A program made the translations under genes and the position numbers. A stretch of 19,387 nucleotides of DNA from Bacteroidota bacterium (GTDB lineage: Bacteria > Bacteroidota > Rhodothermia > Rhodothermales > UBA10348), in contig JACZYK010000013.1 of the NCBI GenBank assembly GCA_022571135.1, positions 1 through 19,387 on the forward strand. Reading direction: 5' to 3'. Of this stretch, positions 5,922 through 12,727 are shown piece after piece (position 1 is the first letter of the stretch; the number at the start of each line of letters is the position of its first letter). Under the pieces are notes generated by a model. The model was given only the letters and a program-made list of their open reading frames with translations. It was not told where the DNA came from and did not search any database.

Positions 5922-8873
5922 CTACCTGTCGACCGGTCCCAAATAGCGGTCCAGCCAGGCGAGCGTTTCGCGGATGACCTCGTTCATGGGCGGGATGTGG
6001 TCGGTCGGATAGAGCTTCAATTCCTTGTCTTCGTCCGGTGTCCCGAAAAGATGGTACATGGGAATCATAGCCGTTTCTACTGGCGAAAGCGTATCGTATT
6101 CGCCCCCCAACATGAGCGTCGGTAGAGTGACGCGCGGTAGGTAGTTGATCTGGTTAACCTCCGGTCTGGCCTTTCCTTGAAGAAGGCCCGGCACCAGAAT
6201 GGATGCTTTGAGCCGATCCTCGACGGCCGGAATAATTGTTCCGAGAATACCACCCCAGCTCATGCCGTAGTACGCGATCCTCTCACTGTCAATGTCCTCG
6301 CGGGTCTCGAGATAATCGACGCTCCGCTTGAAGTCCTTGACCAACTGAATTATGTATTCCGTATAGGCATACGAGTTCTGTCCAAAAAACAGCGGAATAA
6401 ACTTCTGATCCTGTCGTTCGAAGGTCCCCTGATATACCGGGTAGAGTGCCGCACGTCCGTTTTTTATGATAAACGACAGAAAAACCGGGAATTCAAAGTA
6501 GTCCTCGATATCGTCGCTGGAAGTCTGAAACAGCGACCCACTACCGGGGAAGTAAACCACCGTTTGATACGGAGGAGAAACGTTTTTCGGCAGAAAGAGA
6601 TGCGCGATGATTCGTTCGTTGCCGTAGGCCGCATCATACGTCACGCGCTCGTGAATCCACTCTTCGGCGCTGTCGTCCGACAACTCCAGTTTCGCATTGA
6701 GTGGTGTAGGATCATAAAAAAACTGCTCCCTGTAGACCTCGAAGATCTCGTCGGAAACAGGTTCCATCTTCGAGAAATCGGGAGTCTCTGGTAATTGGGC
6801 GGGTCCGAGCAGATCTTCAGGCAGATGCTCCCCGTTCGGATATACCGCCAATCGAAATCCATTTCTTTCCGATCGATCGAACGGCGGCGCCTGGCTCAGT
6901 TTAGAGAATACGTACGTATTGTCGCTCCATGCACCGCCGCGGATGAGCCGGCCCCGGGCCGCCCGGTTCCAGCACCATTCCCGCACGTTCCCCGCCATGT
7001 CATAGGCGCCGAACGATGTGATCCCGGGGAGACTAGCCGTCTCAACCGGCCCATCGCCCCCGAAACGACTGAAGGGCGCGAACGTAGCGTACCCACCAAG
7101 CTGCGGCCACTGAATAAGCGGAGTCTGCTCGCCTCGCGCACGACCCCAGTGCGTGCCGGTCGGCAGACTCTTACCCTCCCATACGGCGTATGCGGCGGCT
7201 TCATACCAGCTGACTCCCGAAACCGGATAATTGGCTCGGCCTTCCGGATAATCTCCTGCCTGCCATGTCGAGGGGCCCGGCCGACCGGTCTGGTCGACGA
7301 ATTCGCGCATGGCTTCTTCCCAGCTCAGAACCGCTTCGTTCAGGACGAACTCGTGCTCCCAGTGGTCCCGCGTTCGATACCCGCCGGCCTCGACGAACGC
7401 CTTGAATTGCCGGTTCGTAACCTCTGTCCGGTTAATGAAAAAGTCATCTACGACCACGCCCTCGGGGGTCTGAAACCCGGTGACGCGAACCATGCCGCCG
7501 GGAATACTTCCCTCTTCGTCCAAAACCCGTGAGATCTCCCGTCCGACCACCAGAGTCTCCCCTACTATATCCAAGTCCCAGGACGTGGCTGCCGAGAGAA
7601 CCGTATCATAGCCCTCTTTTTCGAACTTCCATCTGAAAATCCCGATTGGAACGCGAACGTTTTCGACGGGAGATGTACCGATGAATTGCCACTCGTCGTC
7701 CGGGCTCGCGTAGGCTTTCATGTAGACGTCTGCGCCCGATGGTTCCGTTTGAATGTCTATGAACAGGGCGCTCTGGGCGAAGATTTCTGTGAGCCTCGGA
7801 TCGTCCGGGATGTACTTTTCAGCCTCTTCAGCGAGTCGATAGACATCGATGTAGTCCCTCCAGGCGGTTTCCATCAGCTGTTCAATCCGGGGCAACATTT
7901 CCTCCCGTGCCCAGCGAATCTTTGCCTGGCGATTGAAAAACCAGACGGAGAGGACGATGATGGCCAGAAGACCGATGCCGGCGGTTACGATCGCTCTCGG
8001 CGAACGCGCTTTTATTAGCACTCTTCGGAGTTCGCCGCCCCCGACCGCAACTCCTCGCTCCAGGTCCAATAAGCGCTTTAGTTCTTTCGCGATTTCGGCT
8101 ACGGACGGGTACCGATCCTCCGGATTCTTCTTGAGCGTTCGCTGGATGACCTTTTCAAGGTCCGGAGAAACGTCGGGATTCAGCTTTCGGATCGCCTGCG
8201 GCTCCTCGTTCAGGACCGAATAAATGATGGCCTGCGAGTACTCACCGCCAAAAGCCCGCTTCCCCGTAAGCATTTCGTACATCACGGCGCCGAGCGACCA
8301 CTGATCCGTCCGCTCATCGACATCGTCGCCGCGCGCCTGCTCCGGACTCATGTAGGCGGCCGTGCCGACGGTGGATCCTTCCTGGGTGACCTGGGTTTGC
8401 TCGGCCACTTTTGCAAGACCGAAGTCCACGATTTTTACCTGGCCGTCAGCGGTCACCATCACATTGGCCGGTTTGATATCGCGGTGAACGATGCCTCCGC
8501 TGTGGGCTTTTGCCATCCCTTCGGCGATTTGAACGGCCCAGTCGAGTGCCGTTTCAATGGACAGAGGACCTTCTTCGATCAAGTCACGCAGCGTGCTGCC
8601 CTCGTAATACGCCATCGCGATGAACATCTGCCCGTCGTCGGTCTCCCCGATTTCGTAGACGGTGCAGATGTTGCTGTGATCGAGGGCGGAAGCGGCTTTT
8701 GCTTCGTGGACGAACCGCGCCTTCGCCACGGGATCACGCGTGAGATCCAGGGGAAGAAATTTCAGGGCAACAATTCGATCGAGGCTGGTATCGTGGGCCT
8801 TGTAGACCACGCCCATGCCGCCCCGGCCGATCTCCGAAACGATCCGGAAGTGAGATATAGTTGAGCCGATCAT
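5922..8873 (-). CDS. Ser/Thr protein kinase-TM-PEGA-SUMF1 (FGE-sulfatase)-α/β hydrolase fusion
   Basis: A 983-residue multidomain membrane protein. Residues ~9-270 are a complete Hanks-type kinase: glycine loop IGRGGMGVVYKA, K38, HRD at 130-132 (HRDIKPANVM), DFG at 150-152, SPEQARG. A single membrane helix (~294-313) should leave the kinase in the cytoplasm. Outside are a PEGA-like region (~371-430; IQTEPSGADVYMKA), a SUMF1/FGE-type domain (~455-680; VSGVSWYEAAAYAVWEGKSL, GNVREWCWN, LIRGGAW) and a dienelactone-hydrolase/S9-like α/β hydrolase (~740-983). The hydrolase has a plausible triad: S872 in GMSWGG, D927 in GGEYDTLSP, H959 in TDHIPP. The three modules all look intact. Related kinase fusions are known in Bacteroidota/Acidobacteriota-type genomes; the substrate is unknown. 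ATG 8873 is followed by the typical MIGSTISHFRI kinase opening. The stop is TAG. Confidence 0.9.
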   Translation of the reverse strand: MIGSTISHFRIVSEIGRGGMGVVYKAHDTSLDRIVALKFLPLDLTRDPVAKARFVHEAKAASALDHSNICTVYEIGETDDGQMFIAMAYYEGSTLRDLIEEGPLSIETALDWAVQIAEGMAKAHSGGIVHRDIKPANVMVTADGQVKIVDFGLAKVAEQTQVTQEGSTVGTAAYMSPEQARGDDVDERTDQWSLGAVMYEMLTGKRAFGGEYSQAIIYSVLNEEPQAIRKLNPDVSPDLEKVIQRTLKKNPEDRYPSVAEIAKELKRLLDLERGVAVGGGELRRVLIKARSPRAIVTAGIGLLAIIVLSVWFFNRQAKIRWAREEMLPRIEQLMETAWRDYIDVYRLAEEAEKYIPDDPRLTEIFAQSALFIDIQTEPSGADVYMKAYASPDDEWQFIGTSPVENVRVPIGIFRWKFEKEGYDTVLSAATSWDLDIVGETLVVGREISRVLDEEGSIPGGMVRVTGFQTPEGVVVDDFFINRTEVTNRQFKAFVEAGGYRTRDHWEHEFVLNEAVLSWEEAMREFVDQTGRPGPSTWQAGDYPEGRANYPVSGVSWYEAAAYAVWEGKSLPTGTHWGRARGEQTPLIQWPQLGGYATFAPFSRFGGDGPVETASLPGITSFGAYDMAGNVREWCWNRAARGRLIRGGAWSDNTYVFSKLSQAPPFDRSERNGFRLAVYPNGEHLPEDLLGPAQLPETPDFSKMEPVSDEIFEVYREQFFYDPTPLNAKLELSDDSAEEWIHERVTYDAAYGNERIIAHLFLPKNVSPPYQTVVYFPGSGSLFQTSSDDIEDYFEFPVFLSFIIKNGRAALYPVYQGTFERQDQKFIPLFFGQNSYAYTEYIIQLVKDFKRSVDYLETREDIDSERIAYYGMSWGGILGTIIPAVEDRLKASILVPGLLQGKARPEVNQINYLPRVTLPTLMLGGEYDTLSPVETAMIPMYHLFGTPDEDKELKLYPTDHIPPMNEVIRETLAWLDRYLGPVDR

Positions 8874-8877
8874 GCGC

Positions 8878-8927
8878 TCACACCGGTTTCTGGTGTGGCT
8901 CTGGGCGCCTCTCGATCACAAGATCGG
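8878..8927 (+). repeat. dispersed repeat, copy B (immediately upstream of the kinase fusion)
   Basis: This is the partner of copy A (42/50 identical, same orientation). The hairpin is conserved as CACACC (8879-8884) and GGTGTG (8892-8897). On the minus strand it occupies the 5' leader of the kinase gene, ending 4 bp before its ATG, so it could affect translation of that gene. Confidence 0.85.
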
Positions 8928-9018
8928 CTTTGAAGTCGACAATCTCAACGCGCGGGGGGTTGCGGATTGTGAGAGTTTGAGATGGCTGTCCATTTGGTCG
9001 GAGTACGAATGCCGGCAT
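8878..9018 (-). CDS. possible 46-residue leader ORF upstream of the kinase fusion
   Basis: An ATG at 9018 opens a 46-codon minus-strand frame that ends with TGA at 8878, four bases before the kinase ATG. The residues read plausibly (QTLTIRNPPRVEIVDFKADL, then VIERRPEPHQKPV). Its last 13 codons coincide with the dispersed repeat. Copy A in the same minus frame reads LIERHPEPHQKQV, with two of the four differing codons synonymous. This could be a small leader peptide coupled to the kinase, or simply a frame forced open by a structured repeat. No known family is recognised. Confidence 0.25.
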   Translation of the reverse strand: MPAFVLRPNGQPSQTLTIRNPPRVEIVDFKADLVIERRPEPHQKPV

Positions 9019-9237
9019 ATCGACAGGAGACTAGTCGGTCGGACATTGCACGAAAGGGTTGACCACGACCGCGAGCAAGGATGTCAAAAGAAAGACCGCT
9101 GTGAAGCATACGTTGAAGAGCGGATTTGAGACGCTGGAGGGTATGAAAACACGGATCTCCTGTCAGCGATACTTCGGAGTACGGTAGGTATACTCGCGGC
9201 TCCAGGGTTATAGGGGACAGTGTGAAGGCTGAAATGA
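9019..9237. other. non-coding stretch between the kinase leader and the leu remnant
   Basis: I see no recognisable gene, RNA or strong hairpin here. The promoter of the kinase gene presumably lies in this region on the minus strand, and the lost 5' part of leuA would have ended here on the plus strand. Confidence 0.4.
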
Positions 9238-9777
9238 AGAAAATCCTGGCTCAATCGGCCGGAAGAATCGGAAAAAGTCGGTCAGGACAACGAGCAGGAA
9301 ATAAACGACATCGACCTGTATAACCTCGTTAACCAACACACCACTGTCATGAGCACGCCGCTCTACAAACTCGAACATCTGGAAGTATCGGTCGGATCGG
9401 ACCGCAAGCCGTCGGCGACCGTGCGGGTACGGCATCTTAGAACGAACCGTCTCGAGGAAAAGGTTGCCACGGGAGACGGACCTATCGATGCGCTGTACGG
9501 CGCGATAGATAACGCCGTCAATGAAGGCCACGACCTGATCAATTACTCGATTCGATCGATTTCAGAAGGCGCCGACGCATTCGGAGAAGTATCGGTCCTG
9601 ATCAGTTTCGGAGGGCCTTGCTTCTCGGGGAAGGCGACCAGTACAGACGTTATTCAGGCATCGGCCGAGGCGTACATGAATGCCCTAAATAGTCTGGCCG
9701 CTTATCGCGCAGACGAGGAGTCTGTGCATTTCGTAAGCAAGGGCATCATGCAGGCTTTTCAGTGCGGGTGGGCCTGA
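9238..9777 (+). pseudogene. leuA: 2-isopropylmalate synthase, C-terminal remnant
   Basis: This is the C-terminal regulatory (LeuA dimerisation/allosteric) domain of 2-isopropylmalate synthase, the first committed enzyme of leucine synthesis. It includes YKLEHLEVSVGSDRKPSATV, ATGDGPIDALYGAIDNAV, LINYSIRSISEGADAFGEV and TDVIQASAEAYMNALNSL. The frame is open back to a TGA at 9235. The residues just before ATG 9349 (EINDIDLYNLVNQH) still resemble the linker before this domain, so the gene was longer and has lost its 5' two thirds, including the whole catalytic TIM barrel. Translation from ATG 9349 could yield a free 142-residue domain. The adjacent leuC and leuD remnants argue for decay rather than a purposeful standalone regulator. 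Confidence 0.85.
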
Positions 9778-9815
9778 ATCGGACTTATTAACATTTTGTC
9801 CGTCCACCAAAGCGC

Positions 9816-10001
9816 ATGGGACAGACCATCACAGAAAAAATTCTCGCCGCGTACGCGGGGCGGGATCGGGTGGCACCGGGAGACAATATGTGGATCGACG
9901 TCGATGTGCTCATGACGAACGACGTCTGCGGGCCGCAGGCCATCGAGATCTTCAAAAGAGAATTCGGGAAGATTGAACGCGTATGGGATCCGGACACATG
10001 A
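9816..10001 (+). pseudogene. leuC: 3-isopropylmalate dehydratase large subunit, N-terminal remnant
   Basis: The 61 residues from ATG 9816 match the start of LeuC/homoaconitase large subunits: MGQTITEKILAAYAGRDRV, NMWIDVDVLMTNDVCGP and IFKREFGKIERVWDPD. Just after the conserved WDP segment the frame meets TGA TGA. The remaining ~350 residues, including the Fe-S cluster cysteines, are missing. It starts 39 bp after the leuA stop, as expected for an operon. The sequence after WDPD is leuD in another frame, so an internal deletion joined leuC to leuD at about 9997. Confidence 0.85.
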
Positions 10002-10154
10002 TGATCTGGAGGTAGATCCGTCCATGTCACGTCCAGCCAACCGGTCCACTGGGGAGGAATATATTCTGGATCCCCTCGGAGAAGTGGCCGACATTGTGGT
10101 GGCTTGAATGTGTGTGAATACGCGCGGCGGGTGGGCTCGATGGATCGCGTGTAG
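9997..10154 (+). pseudogene. leuD: 3-isopropylmalate dehydratase small subunit, C-terminal remnant with frameshift
   Basis: In the frame of 9997 the sequence reads DDLEVDPSMSRPANRSTGEE, followed by YILDPLGEVADIVVA and TGA at 10105-10107. It matches the C-terminal LeuD pattern of a strand, TTG/STGE-Y, PLG-VA-I and then AGG. Directly after that point a shifted frame gives CEYARRVGSMDRV ending in TAG at 10152-10154, matching the usual EYAR--G tail of LeuD. The remnant therefore has both a 5' deletion (fused to leuC) and a frameshift near 10105. ATG 10024 has GGAGG upstream and could start a 27-residue peptide, but that is more likely an accident of the decayed gene. Confidence 0.7.
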
Positions 10155-10246
10155 AAACAGTCTTTCGTGAGCAGAAACGCTCTTTCAGGTTATATCCGGA
10201 AGTTCAGATTGTCCTCGTACCGGATCTGTTATGCGACTGGATATTC

Positions 10247-10277
10247 TGTACATAGTTATGTACATTAATGTACATAA
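10247..10277 (+). promoter_or_regulatory. palindromic operator of the toxin-antitoxin operon
   Basis: There is a perfect 22-bp palindrome at 10256-10277 made of two TGTACAT-type arms, plus a third TGTACAT at 10247-10253. It ends 13 bp before the antitoxin ATG, the usual place for binding by a Phd/YefM antitoxin and its toxin complex in autorepression. The operator role is inferred from position and symmetry. Confidence 0.75.
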
Positions 10278-10290
10278 TATGGGCTTGGTC

Positions 10291-10530
10291 ATGAAAACCG
10301 TCTCTTTTACAGAATTTCGAAGAAATGCGTCTGAATTCTTCTCAGATGTCGAGAGCGGTCATAAAGTCGTGGTTCTGCGGCATGGCAAACCCATCGCCCA
10401 GATCACGCGTTTTTCGCCCGAGCCTGCGGATAGTCTTTCATGGAAACAACCTGGACTTAGACTCGCCGTCAAAGGGATGAGTTTATCCTCTGCCATTCTG
10501 GAGGATCGTGACCATGAGGACTTATTTTGA
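10291..10530 (+). CDS. Phd/YefM-family antitoxin
   Basis: A 79-residue antitoxin that should neutralise the PIN toxin encoded next to it and repress the operon. The N-terminal Phd/YefM DNA-binding fold is visible as VSFTEFRRNASEFFSDVESG, then HKVVVLRHGKPIAQI, with the conserved GKPIA turn. The C-terminal tail (AILEDRDHEDLF) would be the toxin-binding part. I chose ATG 10291 because it gives the family-typical MKTVSFTEFR start. The upstream in-frame ATGs (10231, 10258, 10279) would place the operator palindrome inside the gene. It overlaps the toxin gene by 17 bp, as is common in such pairs. Confidence 0.92.
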   Translation: MKTVSFTEFRRNASEFFSDVESGHKVVVLRHGKPIAQITRFSPEPADSLSWKQPGLRLAVKGMSLSSAILEDRDHEDLF

Positions 10531-10927
10531 TTCTTCTTCGTTCGCCAAGCGGCTTGTCGAGGAGGCAGGAAGTGAACAGGTAGAACACCTCTGTATGGAG
10601 TCCTCGGAGCTGGCCCTCGGTGTCGTCTGTATTCCGGAGGTCATCTCAGCGCTGAACCGCAGACGACGAGAGAAATATCTTTCTGCGACCGATTATTCGA
10701 GGGCCAAACAGCAACTGGCACTTGACGTACGAGATGCATTCATAGTCAATCTAACCGAGTCGGTCATCTCATCCAGCGTGGCTATCCTTGAATCAAATAC
10801 GATTCGTGCTCTGGATGCTCTGCACGTAGCCTGTGCGCTGGAATGGAAAGCAGATCTTTTTGTCTCGTCCGATCGAAGACAATTAACGGCAGCCGATGGT
10901 GTAGGCCTGCGCACACGATTTGTTTGA
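10514..10927 (+). CDS. VapC-type PIN-domain toxin (putative RNase)
   Basis: A 137-residue PIN-domain protein, probably an Mg-dependent RNase toxin acting on tRNA or rRNA, as VapC proteins do. All four acidic positions of the metal site are present: D6 (YFDSSSFAK), E42 (IPEVISALNR), D101 (RALDALHVACAL) and D120 (FVSSDRRQL), so it looks functional. ATG 10514 has GGAGG nine bases upstream. A GTG two codons earlier (10508) is less likely. It is cotranscribed with the overlapping antitoxin gene. The module sits directly beside the decayed leu operon, but no transposase or attachment site is visible. Confidence 0.92.
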   Translation: MRTYFDSSSFAKRLVEEAGSEQVEHLCMESSELALGVVCIPEVISALNRRRREKYLSATDYSRAKQQLALDVRDAFIVNLTESVISSSVAILESNTIRALDALHVACALEWKADLFVSSDRRQLTAADGVGLRTRFV

Positions 10928-10972
10928 ACTGTTGCCTGACCGATATTCCGTCGCCATGAATACGATCCAAAC

Positions 10973-11389
10973 ATGAGTTTCTGTAGGGCGATCAATTGTA
11001 TCGACGGGAGAGTTCAACTTCCGGTGATAGAGTATCTGATGGACCGATTCGGCGTCCAGTACGTGGATTCGGTAACCGAGGCAGGTCCTGTGACCCGTTT
11101 ATCCGGCAGCCCCGGGTCAAGCGTGTCAGCATCGCTATATCGCAGAGTCGAATTCTCGATACGAGTCCATCGCTCCCGGAAACTTGCCATCGTGGCACAT
11201 CACGACTGTGCCGGGAACAATGTTTCAGATCATCGGCAACACGAACAGCTTCGATCCTGTGTCCAGGCGCTCGCCAGGCGTTATCCTCAAATGACCATCC
11301 TGGGCTTATGGGTGGACGCAAACTGGAATGTCGAAGAAGTGTCTAGCGCCGGCGGATCACTCGCTCAAGACTCGGATTCATATGCATGA
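10973..11389 (+). CDS. small β-carbonic-anhydrase-like protein
   Basis: A 138-residue cytosolic protein with a β-carbonic-anhydrase-type zinc site: C9-x-D11-x-R13 in AINCIDGRVQLPVIEYL, and H76-x-x-C79 in VAHHDCAGN. The conserved block GLWVDANWNVEEV closes the recognisable part. It is shorter than catalytic β-carbonic anhydrases (~200 residues) and resembles the small 'carbonic anhydrase-like' proteins found in various bacteria; whether it hydrates CO2 is unknown. The last ~16 codons (11343-11389) overlap the 3' end of the convergent racemase gene and look non-conserved. No Shine-Dalgarno is seen at ATG 10973, and it starts 45 bp after the toxin stop, so readthrough from the toxin-antitoxin operon is possible. 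Confidence 0.75.
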   Translation: MSFCRAINCIDGRVQLPVIEYLMDRFGVQYVDSVTEAGPVTRLSGSPGSSVSASLYRRVEFSIRVHRSRKLAIVAHHDCAGNNVSDHRQHEQLRSCVQALARRYPQMTILGLWVDANWNVEEVSSAGGSLAQDSDSYA

Positions 11390-12563
11390 GGACGTCGTAG
11401 ACTGAGATCCCGAGCGTTTCGGCCACCCTGTTCGGGTGAATGTCCGGATGGCCGGGACCGAATAGCGTTGCCGTGTCTCCCACCTTCACGCTCCGCTCGT
11501 CGCCGACTTCGACGATGGCGTGGCTGGCGCTGACCGCGCCGATGACCGGATACGTCCGATTACCGATCAGGACCCGGCCGCCGTTTACCGACTCGCGTGG
11601 AAAGCCGTCGGCGTGGCCAATGGCCAGCGTGGCGGCCCATGTGGGTTTTTCCGCTACGTAGTTGCGTCCGTAGCTGACGCTGTCCCCTTTCCGGAGCTGC
11701 TCGACGCGCACGACTCCTACCCGGAGGGCGAATGCAGGCGTGAGTTCAGCGATCGCTTTCTCTTCGTCCGGTTTGCTCGGATATGCTCCGTACAGGGCGA
11801 TACCGGGGCGGACAAGATCCAGGTGAGCTTCCGGCATATGGTAGACTCCATTCGATGAAGCGGCGTGCAGACGACCCAGGCCGATGCCTCTCTCTTTCGC
11901 CTCGGTAGCCAGTTCCAGGAAGCGCCTGAGCTGCTCTGGATCGAAGTCGGACTCTTCCGTGAAGGCCATGAACGTGCCCACGATCTCAACCGCGTTGCTC
12001 GCGGTCACCTCGGCCATCCAGGGGAGCGCTTTGTGATAGGGCATCCCAAGGCGGCTCATTCCGGTATCCAGATAGAAGTGTGCCGAGACCGGCTTTCCAG
12101 ACTTCTCAGCCAACGGAGTGAGTCGCTTCACCGCCTCGGGCGTGTATACGCTCAACTGGATGTCGGACGCGATCAAGTCATCCCATCCCTGTTCGGGCGT
12201 CAGACCCATGAGCAGAATCGGCTTCCGGATGCCCGCGTCTCTCAGTGTGACGCACGACTCGGCCTTGACTGCGGCGAATCCTCCGATTTCAGGGAAGGTC
12301 TCCAGGATCCGGGCGGTTTTGATAAGGTCGAGGCCGTAGGCGTTGTTCTTGACGACCGCCAGAATGGGCCGCCCACCCGCCAGACGGCTAACCTGTTGTG
12401 TGTTGGACCGAAGAGCCACAGGATCTACTTCGACCCAGGGATCGAACCGTCCGTTCGATTTAACTCTCACGGAAGCGGGGTTTGACACCGCTTTTCCAGC
12501 GAGCGTTGGGGTAAGGCTTGCCGCAACAGCCATGCCCAGGAAGGATCTGCGAGAGATGCTCAT
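11343..12563 (-). CDS. Tat-exported alanine-racemase-like PLP enzyme
   Basis: A 406-residue fold-type III racemase with an N-terminal twin-arginine signal (SRRSFLGMAVAASLTPTLAG), so it should act outside the cytoplasm. The PLP lysine is K72 in VVKNNAYGLD (canonical KxNAYGHG, with His changed to Leu). The catalytic-tyrosine block is present as DSVSYGRNY. Two other conserved positions differ: the usual PIGYADGY is IGHADGF, and the usual GRVCMDQ is GAVSASHAI, so the Met-Asp pair near the substrate carboxylate is replaced. This suggests an amino-acid racemase of altered or broad specificity, like periplasmic Bsr-type enzymes in location, rather than a standard Alr. Its ATG overlaps a short upstream frame (ATGA). 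Convergent with the carbonic-anhydrase-like gene. Confidence 0.88.
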   Translation of the reverse strand: MSISRRSFLGMAVAASLTPTLAGKAVSNPASVRVKSNGRFDPWVEVDPVALRSNTQQVSRLAGGRPILAVVKNNAYGLDLIKTARILETFPEIGGFAAVKAESCVTLRDAGIRKPILLMGLTPEQGWDDLIASDIQLSVYTPEAVKRLTPLAEKSGKPVSAHFYLDTGMSRLGMPYHKALPWMAEVTASNAVEIVGTFMAFTEESDFDPEQLRRFLELATEAKERGIGLGRLHAASSNGVYHMPEAHLDLVRPGIALYGAYPSKPDEEKAIAELTPAFALRVGVVRVEQLRKGDSVSYGRNYVAEKPTWAATLAIGHADGFPRESVNGGRVLIGNRTYPVIGAVSASHAIVEVGDERSVKVGDTATLFGPGHPDIHPNRVAETLGISVYDVLMHMNPSLERVIRRR

Positions 12564-12646
12564 CGTGCTGTGTAGGTCAATTCCAGTGAGTCAGGAGCGC
12601 TATGGACATGCGCTTTAATCTGCTTCTCGTCCCAGACAAAGTCCAT
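12560..12646 (-). CDS. possible micro-ORF coupled to the racemase gene
   Basis: A 28-codon frame from ATG 12646 (or 31 codons from 12655) reads MDFVWDEKQIKAHVHSAPDS, then LELTYTAR, and ends in TGA at 12560, overlapping the racemase ATG as ATGA. The racemase start has no clear Shine-Dalgarno, so reinitiation from this frame is plausible. It could be a leader peptide, the relic of a longer gene, or chance. No family is recognised. Confidence 0.25.
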   Translation of the reverse strand: MDFVWDEKQIKAHVHSAPDSLELTYTAR

Positions 12647-12727
12647 CCCAACCATGACGAAGTCAAATCAGAATTAGTGTCTCGATGATATTGCGGATCG
12701 GACCTGTCGGCGAGGTTATATTCTCCC

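Noticed and set aside
9349..9777. Free-standing LeuA allosteric-domain protein as a real regulator
   Set aside because: LeuA-like linker residues continue upstream of the ATG, and the neighbouring leuC and leuD are also fragments, so decay explains it better.
10231..10290. Longer antitoxin starting at ATG 10231
   Set aside because: This would translate through the 22-bp operator palindrome and add residues foreign to Phd/YefM proteins; ATG 10291 gives the standard start.
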